NCBI GenBank assembly: GCA_012295275.1 | Contig: CM022665.1 | Coordinates: 23,961,946-24,025,945 of the forward strand | Reading direction: 5' to 3' | DNA length: 64,000 nt | DNA from: Chrysomallon squamiferum | Lineage: Eukaryota; Mollusca; Gastropoda; Neomphalida; Peltospiridae | Part shown: positions 1-38,499 of the stretch, piece by piece | Numbering within the stretch: the stretch's first letter is position 1 | How the letters are laid out: every line of letters starts with the position of its first letter | Made by a program: the position numbers and the translations under genes | The notes under the pieces: generated by a model | The model's input: only the letters and a program-made list of their open reading frames with translations | Told to the model about the DNA's origin: nothing | Database searches by the model: none

Positions 1-2577
1 CCACAAACTGTTTCCTAGAACCTGACGTTGCTGACACCCAATATCACTAAGCAAAGCATTGGTGTTTATCATTTCAATACGCGTTATCAGTTTTACCAAT
101 CTTTGTTAAGCACGGGTCGTTTTCACAATGGAGATCCATCGATCAGATCCTTGCAAAAGGTCCCATAGAAGAAAATGCTTGATTTATTGGATTCATTCGA
201 TATTTTCTCAAAGGTAGATTTTATGGGCCGGTGTTTGTGTGTTTCAGACGGGACACACCAGGAGTCGGGAAATGAAGTCGTTTGGTGGTAATGATTTGTC
301 ACTTGACAGACGATCGCACTTAGAGTTGTCGCCGCCATCTCTCTGATTATCACAGTTAGCTCCGGGTAGTTGTTATTGCTTATTTTTTTATATATTTTTT
401 TTATATTTTGTTTGGGCGGTTATTAACAGAAACACTCAACCACAAAGAACAGCGGCAGCTAATGCGATGTCTTGAGGAAGTGGATCTGAGATAAGGGTGA
501 TTGTTTTGTTTCGCTGTTTGACAAGGTTTTTTTTGTCAGTGACACGAAATAAATTATGATATTTTTGAAATATTCTCTTAAGCCCGTTTTTGAAACTAAC
601 AATAACCAAAACCGAATATTAAAAATAAAGTCTGATCTCAAATGACCTTGAAAAGTAGTACGTGGTCAAAATGAAAACAGCATAATCATAAAACCGAACC
701 AACACGTCGCTAAATATGAAAAGAAATGACAAAGAAAATCCAAAATTATGACGCTAAATAATACACACACGCCAAAAAAAATATACCAACTCTGCATCCC
801 GTTAGTTCATGCATCCATCCATCCATGCAATGAATCCAACTGCAGAAGCAAACAACAAAACAGTATCAAACCATAAAAAAAAAAACGTCACAACAAACAA
901 AAACTAAATTAATACATTTTTTTTTTTTTTTTTTAAACCCGACACAACGCAGTTTGCTCTAAAACACCCCGACAACAACATCAAAATTCAAAACTTTGAT
1001 CTATGCGACACTTGCAGTTGATACTGTGTTTTGAAACTGATGCGAGTAAAGTTAATAATTAAAAAATTCGTGTTTCGGCTCTTCTGATATTTACCAAATG
1101 TAGAGTCAACGGCAGTAGTTTCAAAGACAATACATGAGATATTTTGACATTACTGAAACTGCAGATACATATAACATAAAAAGCAATAAAAATGGTGACA
1201 GAAAAGATAATCTAAAATAAGCTATTATTAAAACGTTATTATGTTATCGATAGAAAAAAGATCTCTTCAGTTTGATAGATACACTTTGTAATTTCGTGTT
1301 ACATTTATTCGTGGATACATTTACAGTTTCATTAGGAAAATTAATAAAAAAGAAGAAGCTGATTCCATAAAGTGCGTAAACTGAGTATGGATATCGTGAT
1401 TATAAATAATTAATATATTCAAAGAAAAGTCATATGTTTGATAAATGATAATAGAGAAACGTAAAAAAGATAGATAAATTACATGATCATTTTCAGTAAT
1501 AAACAAATATGTCTAATACTACTTCAGCAAACCTAAACAGTATTAAATATATTATCGGTATTTTCAAAACAACGACACGAACAAAAACCTACCAATCAAC
1601 AAGCAAACAAACTAACAAGACAACAACAACAACATCAAAAACAAAAAAACAAAAAGAAAAAACATAAAAAATCCCCCAACAAATAACAAAAATGTTAAGA
1701 AGACTATATTACTGCATAAAACATTCCATATATATGAATAATTAGCAAATATATTTTATATATTATCAGAGAAAACGTTAAGCATTAACAAAATGTAAAC
1801 GGTTTTTGTTATTGTTGTTGTTGTTGTTGTTTTTTAGTTTTTATCTTTTTGAATGGGGAAGTAAAGATACATTATTAATTTATTTTGGATCCTCTGTATT
1901 CCTCATGACTGAATGTTCCGTGTAAAACATTTCATTAGTTTATTTTTAAAACGTTAAACAGATCGATCAGTATTTTTCAATTAATTTTTAATTTTGCTTA
2001 TTTAAACTGTAACCACGTGGCATAATCGTTATTAATATCATACTGAAACCAAGATGAAAAGAAAGAAAAACAAAAGCAAACAAAACAGATATGATTTTGT
2101 CATCAACGTCATGTTTGAATATTAAAAGTTTAAACAGACGTAGTATTTAGATACACGCAAAAGACATGACGTTTTCTTTACAGTTCATGATTCTGAATCA
2201 GGTCTGTTCATTAGAAACAAAATGCCGACGGTTAAAACGAGTGCGGTTAAAAATTCGATAATTAATCATTGACGATAAGTATTGTTCAGTATGTTTATGC
2301 TGAAAATAAAAGTAGAATTTCTGAACAGGTTATGCAAAAGTGCATTAAGGAAAACCGATATTAGCACGTAAGTCACTACCAACATCATCATAAGCTGACT
2401 AATCATCATTATCACCATCGCCATGACCGCATCACCGTCATTAGAAACATATCTAGGCTCGCTGATTTTATCAGACTGTCGTAAAAGAGTTCAGGATCTT
2501 GACATTACGTGGGCCATCTGCAAAGAATAACAAATTATAACTGATCTGTTGTACACGTGAGAGACAAAAGCAGATCT

Positions 2578-2820
2578 CTAAGGGATCATCTCTTTCGTTG
2601 GTACAGCAGGGATATCATACAGCAATTGGTTTAATGGCGAGAGGTAGGTCGCTGGATCAAACTGTTCTGCGTGCCCATACTTTTTTGCCACTTCTTCACG
2701 GCTGGTTTGACAAAGATAAAAGTATCTGTTTTCCAATTTATTAGAAGGTGTGTATACCAAATCCCTTTCTACTTTTAATCGATAAACAAATACGATACTT
2801 TCGAATAGCTGTTTTTCTTT
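2578..2820 (-). CDS. Unrecognised ORF, possible last exon of a minus-strand gene
   Basis: An open frame of 80 codons between two stops, ending in TAG (minus strand). Its composition is unlike the low-complexity ORFs around it: it includes NRYFYLCQTSREEVAKKYG and then AEQFDPATYLSPLNQLLYD, with balanced residue use, charged helices and no simple repeat. No convincing start codon is present. AG dinucleotides that could act as acceptors exist near the right end, but none has a good pyrimidine tract. I do not recognise the family. It could be a terminal exon, a decayed gene fragment or chance. Confidence 0.25.
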   Translation of the reverse strand, partial: KEKQLFESIVFVYRLKVERDLVYTPSNKLENRYFYLCQTSREEVAKKYGHAEQFDPATYLSPLNQLLYDIPAVPTKEMIP

Positions 2821-2949
2821 TCACAGCCACATTCATTATTAATGAAAAGTATGACAGACCCACAACTATAAATAACTAAAATGTATTTCAGTAGTTATTA
2901 CAAAAATCATCGAAAATTTTGACCATTTCGAAACCTTCGACATTATTAC

Positions 2950-3168
<219 letters not shown>

Positions 3169-3696
3169 CAAACTGCGAGACAGAAGAGACAGGACACTGG
3201 GTTTAATCATTACCTGGACATCAATACCAAAGCAATTTAAAACAACAATCATTTCTGTATGAAATAATCAAAGTCAAACATCGAGCCAGTTAATGGTGAT
3301 AGAAGCCACACTGTCATTGTCCAAGAAGTCATCACATATAATATTGATTCGACTACGTATGTACTAAATAAAACAAACCCACGCTGTTTATTACCGTGCA
3401 TTTAGTCCATGCTCACGCTATTACTTATTAAGACTTTTCAAAGCATTCATTAACGGTTTGTGTAATTGGTATTTACTGTTACTTCGAAGGACACAAGTAA
3501 TAAGATAACTTTGTTTTCTGAGAAGCTACAACATTATTATGCTTGATTAATAACGAGAAGATGAACATTTTGCTTCATAAACAAACTAATGTCGTTTTTG
3601 TCAAGGTGGGGGTCTGAATGAATTGTGGATATTACATGCTGTTTCTGTTTCCAGTGTTTTCTAGCCTGATGCACTGAAATATAAATACACAAACAA

Positions 3697-3738
<42 letters not shown>

Positions 3739-4699
3739 GAATATGTGGTATAATTCTTTCATGTCTGTTGTGAAGAAAAAAAAAACGTGGATAAAATATT
3801 TGTAAAGTAGCAAATTACTGTTTCAAAAAGATAATCAAAGATGGTGAAAAGAATGTACGTAAAAAAAAAAAATAATGAATAATAATAATAATAATAATAA
3901 TAACAACAACAACAACAAAATAAAATAAATTAAAAAGAAACCATTGCGCGACGGTCGTTTCTTCTTCTTTTTAAATTTAATTTCTTTTTATTTAATTGAC
4001 CAGACATCAGACACTTACTTTGGACACATACGGACACATACGGACACATTTACGAACAGACATCATCTATTATGTATATGAAGTGTCACACAGGGTGCAG
4101 ACTAGGGTCGCACATACTTTGGTTTAAATTGCTTTTAGCTCCTTCTGATTTGAAATTACTCTAGCTTACGTTAGAAATGCTCAATTCTTCGACTTCAGTG
4201 AACAACACAGAAACGTAACGGTAAAGCTATACACTTTTAATTTAATTGTATTTTTAAGTGGCGAGCTTGAAGACGTAGACGAGGCAGTCTGTTTTAATTA
4301 CCGATATTCTGAAGTGATATCAATCTTTGTATGAAATTTATTTAATTTTTGCTGGCTCCAGAGTTAGGATTTAAAGAAGCCAGGTCCATATATTGAAATA
4401 AATACCCCCCCACAACCCCCCCCACAAAACCCCAACACAAAACAACAACAAGAACAATAGTTTTAGAATTAGAAAGATGTTAATACATTTATCTCTTTTT
4501 TTTGGAAAGTGGTTTATTGAGAAACAGAGTTGGCTAAAGCGTTTAGTGAAATAACTAAATAAATTTGTCAAAAAAGAGAAGAAAAAAACCAACAACTTGA
4601 AAACAATAAAAATAAATATGAAAGGAACTGGTTTAATGAGCCGTAAGGATAAAAGTATAAGAAAGATACAACGCAATAGGCATTCATTTTATTTGTGCT

Positions 4700-4990
4700 A
4701 GAGGCTGAATAAAAACGTCATTCATTCATCAGTCTGAAAATTCAGTTCATTAAAAGATTCATTTCATATATGCATTCATTCATTTTTAAATATATCCATT
4801 AAGTGATTCATTTTAGTATAGTCGTCCATTGATTTACCAGAAGCTATTCATTTGTATTTGCTTTCATTGATGGATTCATTCATTCATTTTGCATGTATTC
4901 ATGGACTGAATCATTTTTTACATGCCGTCATCGATTGATTCATTTTTACACGAAATCATTCATTCATTCGTTCGAAACAGTTTACCTGTA
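4700..4990. repeat. Degenerate ATTC/CATT-rich tract
   Basis: About 290 bp in which ATTCATT-like words recur every 4 to 30 bases, interrupted by point changes. It resembles a decayed tetranucleotide array, of the kind left by the (ATTC)n tail of molluscan retrotransposons; no element body is visible beside it. Confidence 0.6.
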
Positions 4991-6342
4991 TTATTAGAAA
5001 ATACTGATTACTTGCAGAAATTTACTCTTGAAATATTTAACCTAAAAATTACTGTAATGTTATAACTCAGTAACAGCAGCTAACACAGTGCAGAACACTG
5101 GAAATGAATGGGAGAAGTCGGTTGTTTCTTTTTGTTACGAGCAGTTTCAGGAGTCACTTAACTGCATCTTGAAACGAAAACTTCTTCCTATTTTCATTTC
5201 AGAGAGAGTTTGTACTTTTAACAATACGTCTAATTTGATCTGAATCATTTTTCGGTCATCATTTGTTTTAATCGATGAAACGATTTGTTAATTCTCACAT
5301 ACACACATTTGATTTTTTGGAAAGTTAAAAAGTATCTTAAATAATTCACCAGATTACCATGATGGCCGACCAAAATCCTTTACGTAATTTGATCTTTACG
5401 TCAAGAAAAATCGTTTAGTGTCCCTCGCAAGCATTCGAGTAAGTGGTGCAGTAAATACGTTTAAACGAGACCCGGGTAAGTTCTATTAAGATTGTTCTAT
5501 CTCGTGCTGAAGGTCAATTATTCGTATATTGACGTAGATCTCCAAGTTTTGGTTCATTAACGTTGCAATGAACACGTCCAGAACAACTGCGATTTCATCA
5601 CGAGATTAGCTAATATATTTAGACAGATTTATGGAGGGAAAAAACAGATGCAGCATCCTAATATTAAATAGAACCATAGCAGCCGTCAAATTTGCTTCTG
5701 TTAGTGGGAAAAGGTTATCTTTAACACTGTTTTTCCTTAACGGTTAGCACAACAACGACAAACAAATAAACAACAAAAAACAACAAAAATCCATAAAACA
5801 ACAACAAAAAAAACTACTGAAAAACAAACAAAACAACAAAGAAATTCTTAAGTATATATATACATATTATTTTTTCCTTTAATAATTTATTGTTTCATAG
5901 TCTGCATTAAGTAGTGAACTCTACTTATTTTAAATTACTGTTATAAAGTATTCATATAAATGTTAAAGATGACGAGAAAGGAAACCGTTTGTCAGCCCAC
6001 AATAAACTGTGCATCTGATAATCCTTTAGTATACCACAGTATTCCTCAAGTATAAAACTGATGAATAAATATAGCAACGAAAGGCTTAACAAAGGTTATT
6101 AACTTGCAAATACTTACCTAGTTACGTGACACACAATTTTATTTTGTTTTTACAAGACTTGGAACAACAATGAAACTGCTGTCGTTCTATGGTAATGGCA
6201 TCAGCTATCACTTTAGCAAGGTTACGTAATGAGCGAACTAAAAGCCAAGCACTTGGATCACGTAAGAAGCTTTAGAAAAGCTTTTTAAGCACATTATTCG
6301 GTCGCCTTATAGAAAGAATGAGTACTGTCATAGGAATGTCAA

Positions 6343-6875
6343 GCTGGATAATATTGAATAATGATTCCAAGATTTAGATGATGCTGAACAAAGGTCGGTG
6401 AACTGCTTTGGAGTTATACATGAAATACAATGCTGGATTAGAAAATAAATCGGAATATAAAGTGAAATATATAAGACCAAACTGGATAACACGGTATTAA
6501 ATATTAAAGAAGATAAATAGTGAGACACGAAACAACAAACTGGATAAAAAATTGAATCAATAATAATCAAAATGGATGGAGAGAATGAAATGATATATCA
6601 AACTGAATGGATAGTAAGACATGATATAGGAAGCGGAATAGATAGTAAAAACATTAGTCATCAAACTGAATAGATAGTAAGACATGATTATATCACAAGG
6701 ATAGTTAAACCTCATATAAGAAACTGAACTGAAAGGTAACACTTCCTGTCATCACGATATAAAAGTGAAATATGAATCACCTAACCGGATAGAAAATAAA
6801 ACATGAATTACGAAACGGGATAGAACAATTAAATATGAATTATTAAAGTGGGTAGAAAGTGAAACATGCAACGTT
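6343..6875. repeat. Degenerate minisatellite, unit roughly 35-45 bp
   Basis: The phrase 'aaactggatagaaagtaaaacatgaat' and close variants recurs more than ten times (for example near 6470, 6538, 6600, 6663, 6785 and 6848), each followed by an AT-rich spacer. Units have diverged strongly, so the array is old. No coding potential is seen. Confidence 0.65.
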
Positions 6876-8639
6876 GGTATCAGACGGGACAGATGTGTAA
6901 AGAAAAAAGAATAAAAGAAAAAAAGAGTAATAAATGTTTGTTCATGACGCAATTACTACAGTTTTAAATTATTTGGCATCTTACATTATCGTTAAAACTA
7001 TTCTGATAAAGTAAATCCGCATGACGCATGCCATGAACTAACTAAACGTCTTCGATCTTTTAGATGAACCTTTTCACAAACAGAAAATAGACACTCGTGA
7101 AGTGCTGGTTAAAAAGGATGCATGAATGCATACAGCTTTGTATAGGATGGGAAAAAAAAAAAAAAAAAAAATGAAAACAAGAACAAAAAATAATGACAAC
7201 GAAAAAACGCATAGCGCACTGAAACGTAACACTTCATATCTAAAAAAAAAAAAAAAAAAAAAAAATCCCCAAACAAACAAACCCAAAAATAAAATTAAAA
7301 AAACGCACATTTTTAAACTTTATTTTTTTATTTTTTTTTAGATGATTAAGGATATAAATATTGTCCGTTACTGACTACGAACATTCTTCAGGGAAAATGG
7401 AGGATCCATTAATCATTCGTTCAAATAGACTTATTGTAAGACATTCTTATAATCCGGAACTGCGATTTTCCATATCAAATAATGAATAATGAATAAAATG
7501 TAGTAATAATGATGAATGAATGCTTAACAACTTCTCAATACACATTAATATCAGTAGTCTTCTGTATCGTTCATACGCTTCTTGTTTCTTGAAAGAGGAA
7601 ACCCACTGCGGACACTGCATGGCCTTCACTCGATTAGTTTCAGTGTTCCACAGAAAGGAAAGCACACACTGCGACCTTTCATAATGCAGAGATGAAGACA
7701 TTGTCTGGAACGTCTGCACCAAGAATTATTGTTATCAGCCAGCGAGTTCGAGGAGACGAAAGTAAAATGTAAAACGTACATGACTGATGATCATGAAAGA
7801 TAAAAAAAAGAAGGAATTTATAACATGCACACATATATAACATATTTTGAGACTTTGTTAAACAGACTCAAATATTCATTCAGTAATGAATAATACTGTT
7901 TTATGTATGTATGTGTGCATGTGTATGTATGTATGTATGTATGTGTTTGTATATATGTATATGTACATGCGTACGTACGTATGCATATGTTACATATATA
8001 TGTGTGTGTGTTTGTGTGTGTGTGTAATTAACTAAAACAGTGAAACTTCAGTGTTTTAATTTAAAGAAATAATAATAAATAATAAAAAAATAAAAAGTAA
8101 AAAAATTCATATTCAAACAATACAGACAAAGGATACTTAATCAATCAATACAGACAAAGGATCCTCATTAACAAAGATTTATCCCTGTAAAGAAAAAACA
8201 TAACAACTGAAAACCAAAAAAAAAAGCCACAAAAAAATCGCAAAAAAACCCATTAAAAAACCCACAAAAAAAACAAAAAAACAAGAGAAATTTCAGAAGT
8301 TCACTGTATACATCCAGTCATTTCTTTTGTACAACAAATCGATCATACGGTGTTGAAGTCGACCGTAATTAACGAATATTGGCCTTTGCCTCTGATCGAT
8401 TGTTGGTCTTAATCAGATTACGTATATTGAAGACGTCAAAACAATGAGCTGTTTTGAAGCACCATGAACAAACTATTACTGAACAATGCAGATGGTGTCA
8501 CAATGCAGCTTCATCAAATATCATTTATGTGCATAGAATAGAGTCCAAGAGACAATTATGGCAACAAAAGAACAGTGAGTGTCGGCAGTGTAGGTAAATC
8601 GAATTTTCAGATGTAGGTCAACATCAGACAGTGAAAGCA

Positions 8640-8678
<39 letters not shown>

Positions 8679-9158
8679 ATCAGTAAAACAAAACATGCTT
8701 GTAGACAGACAGATAAACAAACAGAAAGTCTAAGAGGCTGTTCGGAACCAGTATCGATTAAAGAATTTAGGACTTTCTAAGAATTCCACAAATCTTCAAC
8801 GTATTGCAATCGTATTAACCAATATCCAGTGTAGCGTGCAGTGATTTAAATAGGCTGGACGGCAAAGAGATAATACACATACCTGTTCTTTTAAATACGT
8901 ACGTACGTGCAGATTAACCGCAATTCACATTATCAGATGCTGCATATATATTAAAAATATGCATGCATATAATGCATTATACTAGCAAATATGCGTATAT
9001 AATCCGGATACATAAACAATTATACACACGCATGTAAATATGTACATACCTACAACGCACATTAACGTTTCACCTATCGAAAAAGATTCATGCACATTGC
9101 CATACATTCATTTCTAGTTTTGATTTGATATGAAAATTAAATTACTTTATTTTTTCTT

Positions 9159-9190
<32 letters not shown>

Positions 9191-10022
9191 TTTTTGAGAA
9201 ATTCGGCATCATTCAAGCAGTAATCGTCTTTCGAAATAGTCCCTTTAGAAAATTTTAATTAACTGGAATAATGCATTTCAGCAAGATGTTATAAAAAAAA
9301 AAAAAAAAAAAAAATCCTACTAGGTGAAATAGAAACACAAATATGTTTAACAAACACATTACCTTCAGACACCGAATTACCATGACAACGTGCGGAGTTA
9401 AAAGCTCTTGAATCCAAATGTATTTGATTTTTGCTTTATCAGAAGGTCAGATTGTTAAATATGTATAAGCAGTGACAACTCTACGGATGTACGGATGTAT
9501 TTAACAAAACGCACCCGGCCAGGTTAAAAGCTTTATTTGCATAAACGCCAGCTAATGGCGTATTTGTGACTAATGGAACACTACTCTTCATTGAAATACA
9601 ACAAAGACACAAGATGGGAGATTAGTTTCTTGTGTGGAGATGGTTTCATTCACTTTCTATATTTAACTCATTATTTCAAGTGAAATTTTTGAAAATTAAA
9701 GTGCAAATAAAACACCATTAATTATAATTGCTCATTAAAGTAAAGAGATTTGTCTTGTTCCGTTTAATCAACGCAGATGATCACAGCAGCGTGAATAATT
9801 TATTATATTTTTTTTACAGGATACAACAGATAACAGATTAGATTACTGAAGAACGAGGGGAAAGAAATAATAATAATTACGACTGTAAATATCGGGATAA
9901 AAATTCAGAATTTATTTCGGAAAGAAAGTATTAATAGATCTTCATGACATTTCTAATCAATATTTATGTCGACTTGGTAATCCCTTGCTGTCAAAAAACT
10001 TTAATTATTTGTTTGTGGTTTT

Positions 10023-10068
<46 letters not shown>

Positions 10069-10525
10069 AAATTATACACACACATACACACAGATACAGA
10101 CACACACACACACGCACACATATATATGTATATTTATATATACATACGTGCACCCGCATGCATGCACACCATTAGACACACCCTACATTAAAATCAGTAA
10201 TCTGTTTTCCTATCATTATATTATGAAAAAGTAAGTTGTGAAAAGCCAGTCATAACGTATTTGCCGTACATACATTTTCTCTTTGTAACAGTCAGGTATC
10301 TGAATTTGTTATAAATTAACACACCTTTACCAGCCCGAGATAACAACATATTATATTTTTCAAACAATCCGTGAACTCATTTCTTTTTCATAAAATCAAT
10401 ATCTAAATTGAGATACTTAATAGGATTTAGAACTCGGTGAAATTCGAGTGTATGAGTTTTAATTTGTTTTTCCCCAAAGAACTGCAGCGCGAGGTACCAA
10501 CTTAATTAAGAAATCCAATAAATCA

Positions 10526-10890
10526 TCTTTACACTAAAAATTTCTTATTTTTCCAAAAAGCCACAATTCCAATGAAAATTACAAATATGTTTGTCGGTAA
10601 TGACTTACAAACAGACTTCGTTAATGAAAATCGTAAGTTTGTATTAAATGTGCAGAAAAGTGTGCTTTTTAAAAAAAAAATTTACTATTGTTTTCAAACC
10701 AGTAAATATGCTATAGTAATAAACGTTCGCTACATCTTTCTTATTTTTCCAAAGCCGCAATTACATTGAAAAAAATAAAGAAACACACCTATCATATTGA
10801 AAATGGTGAGTTTGAATGTAATGCACAGAATAGCTAATTTATATATATATATATTTTTTTTTTTACAAGTCAATATACTAAGGCAATAAC
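10526..10890 (+). repeat. Diverged tandem duplication, unit about 160-200 bp
   Basis: Two adjacent blocks share the same order of words: 'tttcttatttttccaaa', 'gccRcaattcca', a central 'gtgcagaa/atgcacagaa', an A/T run, then 'caaaccagtaaatatgct' versus 'caagtcaatatactaagg' and 'gtaataaacg' versus 'gcaataacg'. The copies differ by many substitutions and small gaps. Confidence 0.55.
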
Positions 10891-11493
10891 GCTGACAATT
10901 CCAGAAGGTATTCTTTGACTGTGAATACCTGGTTCATTTCATATAATGAACTGCACTGGGCTTAACAAATTGTATTACTAATATTATTCTTATAAACTGT
11001 AGCCACAAAGCATTTTCTGTCGCAGTAAAACGTTTGCAAAATGTGTCTTAAAAAGAAAAATAAACTTCATAAACCTTTGCGGTGTAAAATGTTATTACTG
11101 GAGTCAGATGTCATTTATAAAATGAAAGTAGTCTAAGAAGATAAACAAAGGGAAGGCAATACGAATTTAAAAAATAAAAGCAAAACTGAATAAATGTGAA
11201 CACACACACACACACACACATATTTTTATATATATTTATATATATATTATTGAAAGAAAAAGGATGATCAGATCTACCATCGTTTTTATTATTATTTAAT
11301 TTTTATTCATATAAAATTAATATACTGTTTGTAGCGAGTAAAATTTTCATACAGACATATATCCCCCAAATTATAAAAATGTATTAGTTCCTTAATTCAA
11401 TTCACATCTCTTTCAGAATGAAACTGACAATGTGCCTACATTATTACCAATATACCTTTTTAATTTAGACTGTCAAAATTTCTCTTTCTGCAG

Positions 11494-29273
<17,780 letters not shown>

Positions 29274-29889
29274 ATTTAGTTAGATGTCCATATATTATGG
29301 ACATGCTTATTCAAAGACAAAACGTAGATTTATTGTGTTCAGCCTTCGACGACAGTTTTGTGCAATTCAGTTCCGTCCAAAGGCAAAGTAACTTCACTCG
29401 ATCCCGATATGTTGCAGTAAGTACCGATATGTTTGAGTGTGACCATTCATCTTGTGTTGATCGCCAGCTAAAGTTTGGATAATGACACAAGAAAAAGTAA
29501 GGTGTGGGTGAGTAACTGTTAGCTGAGGGAAATAAAATAATTTTGAATATCGTTCAGTTTGGACGAAACTCTCGTATCTTCTACATACCGATGCCATGTG
29601 TGCGGTGAGGTGTATTAAACAATCAAAACGTAATGGTGACAAAATATGGACCACCGACATTTGTATCCACATTATCATCCTGAAAGAAAACATTTATATT
29701 TAGTAGAAGAAAGAGTTGCTCGTATGTCATTGACAACACTGGTTTTATGTTTTACACTTGCTTTTACCTGTTTTATGGTAAAATATTAAGATTTTCTGTT
29801 CTAAGTTTCGACTTGGGGAAACAGTGGAATATCACCTTAGAGAGTCTCTACAGATCCAGTGATGTCTGAATCATTTGTTGTTTAGAGAA

Positions 29890-29891
<2 letters not shown>
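29274..29891 (+). other. eag 3' UTR and flank
   Basis: Non-repetitive sequence after the stop. A canonical AATAAA lies about 260 bp downstream. A short hairpin (TTTTACC and GGTAAAA with an 8-base loop) sits at about 29762-29784. The true transcript end cannot be decided from sequence alone. Confidence 0.6.
29531..29536 (+). promoter_or_regulatory. Candidate eag polyadenylation signal AATAAA
   Basis: First AATAAA after the eag stop codon, 258 bp downstream. Confidence 0.45.

Positions 29892-29981
<90 letters not shown>
29892..29981. repeat. (CT)n microsatellite
   Basis: About 45 uninterrupted CT units, marking the start of the repeat-rich intergenic region. (CA)n follows at about 30060-30100. 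Confidence 0.97.
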
Positions 29982-37008
<7,027 letters not shown>

Positions 37009-37167
37009 AAAACATCAAAGTGAAAATCTTTTATTTGGAAACAGTATGGTACAGACAGACTATTCTTATAAACAACACAAAAACCGAAATAAGAGTAAAA
37101 CAGTTTAACATCTATCTGTAATCAGGAAAGAACAACAACACAGGTGGTTGATAAATAAATTACCCAG

Positions 37168-37198
<31 letters not shown>

Positions 37199-37349
37199 AC
37201 AGCCCTGTTAATATAATATAACGTCAATAATGTTATTTTTAATGGAGTTTAAATGTAGACAAACAATATACTAGGAAGGAATGAGGTTAGCTCCTAATGT
37301 AACTTTTAACCTACGTAGATTAACGTCAGTTATATCGTAGTCTTTGTTT

Positions 37350-38038
37350 TTCTTTTTTCTTTCAGTTATTTATTGATTCTTTCAGTAACAAAAGAATGAA
37401 ATATAATGAAGAGAGCAGCACAAAATACAGTCTAATATATATATATATATATTTTAAAATTGATTAAAACAAAATAATGAATAGTAACATTTTGACATAT
37501 CACGATAGATACTGCCTTTTCTTTCTTTTCACTTAATTTATTGATTATTTTAATAACAAAGAAATGAAATGTTATCACGAAAGCTCTACAAATACAAATT
37601 AAATAAATAAATTTAAAAACATAATAAATACATTTTATAAAAATTAACCTTTTCTTTCAATTTCTTTGTTATGTATGTTTGATTTTAAAAGTGCATTTGT
37701 TAAAAAGTGTAATTGATTTTTTTTTTTTTTTAAACTATAACATTATGTCATTATCAGTATGTTAGTTGTTTTTGTTGTTTTTAGTTTTTAGTTTCTTTTC
37801 TCTTTCTTTCTTCAGTCATCGATTCTATTAACAGAAAGTAAAATCTAATGATGATAACAAGAAGAAATAATTGTACTGATTCTTTAAAAAAATAAAAATA
37901 AAAAAAGATTTAGATTTTTATAATAATAAATGACATTTATCAATAGTTTATTGAGTAACTACGACTAAAATAACAATACCGCAAAACTGTTTTCTAAAAT
38001 TTGTTTTTAAATTGTTTTGAAAAAAACAACAACAACAA

Positions 38039-38103
<65 letters not shown>

Positions 38104-38265
38104 TGATGATGATGATGGTGATGATGATAATAATAATAATAATAATAAAAAAAACAGTAAGCAAATAAAAAAAAAAAAAAAAATAGTGAAATTTTATCCT
38201 GATATTCAGTCATTCGTTGATTTACACAAACAACACAGAATACAAAATACAGTCTGTGCATTTTC
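37350..38265 (+). repeat. Degenerate long-unit tandem array
   Basis: A phrase of the form 'ttcagttatttattgattctttcaRtaacaaa..aatgaaatataatga' followed by 'acaaaatacagtct' recurs near 37360, 37530, 37812 and, more weakly, 38205. Variable AT-rich spacers lie between copies, including (AAT)n at 38040-38102. Copies are highly diverged. Confidence 0.45.
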
Positions 38266-38499
38266 ACCTTGAAATGATAAATTTCAGCCTCCTTCATTCT
38301 CTGTTTTAGATTTTGGCGATTTAGTCAGTAAAATTCTGAAGATTAATCTATCTCTGTTTTAAGTCGCTGTTCAGTCTCAAAGGCATTGTGTGCACGTAGC
38401 AGCAGAAAATAAAATAAAGACCCATAACAAACGTTACAGGAGTCGAAAAACAAATTACAAAAATAAAAAAACACATTTAAAAAAATGTCAAGCATGAAA

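Noticed and set aside
7447-7722. 91-codon minus-strand ORF
   Set aside because: Mixed composition but no recognisable motif, no splice signals that would extend it, and a His/Leu/Ile-rich end; weaker than the ORF at 2578.
8641-8680. Regular short repeats that might suggest a CRISPR-like array (also 33600-33680, 40578-40700)
   Set aside because: They are (AAAT)n and (CATA)n microsatellites without unique spacers, in animal DNA.
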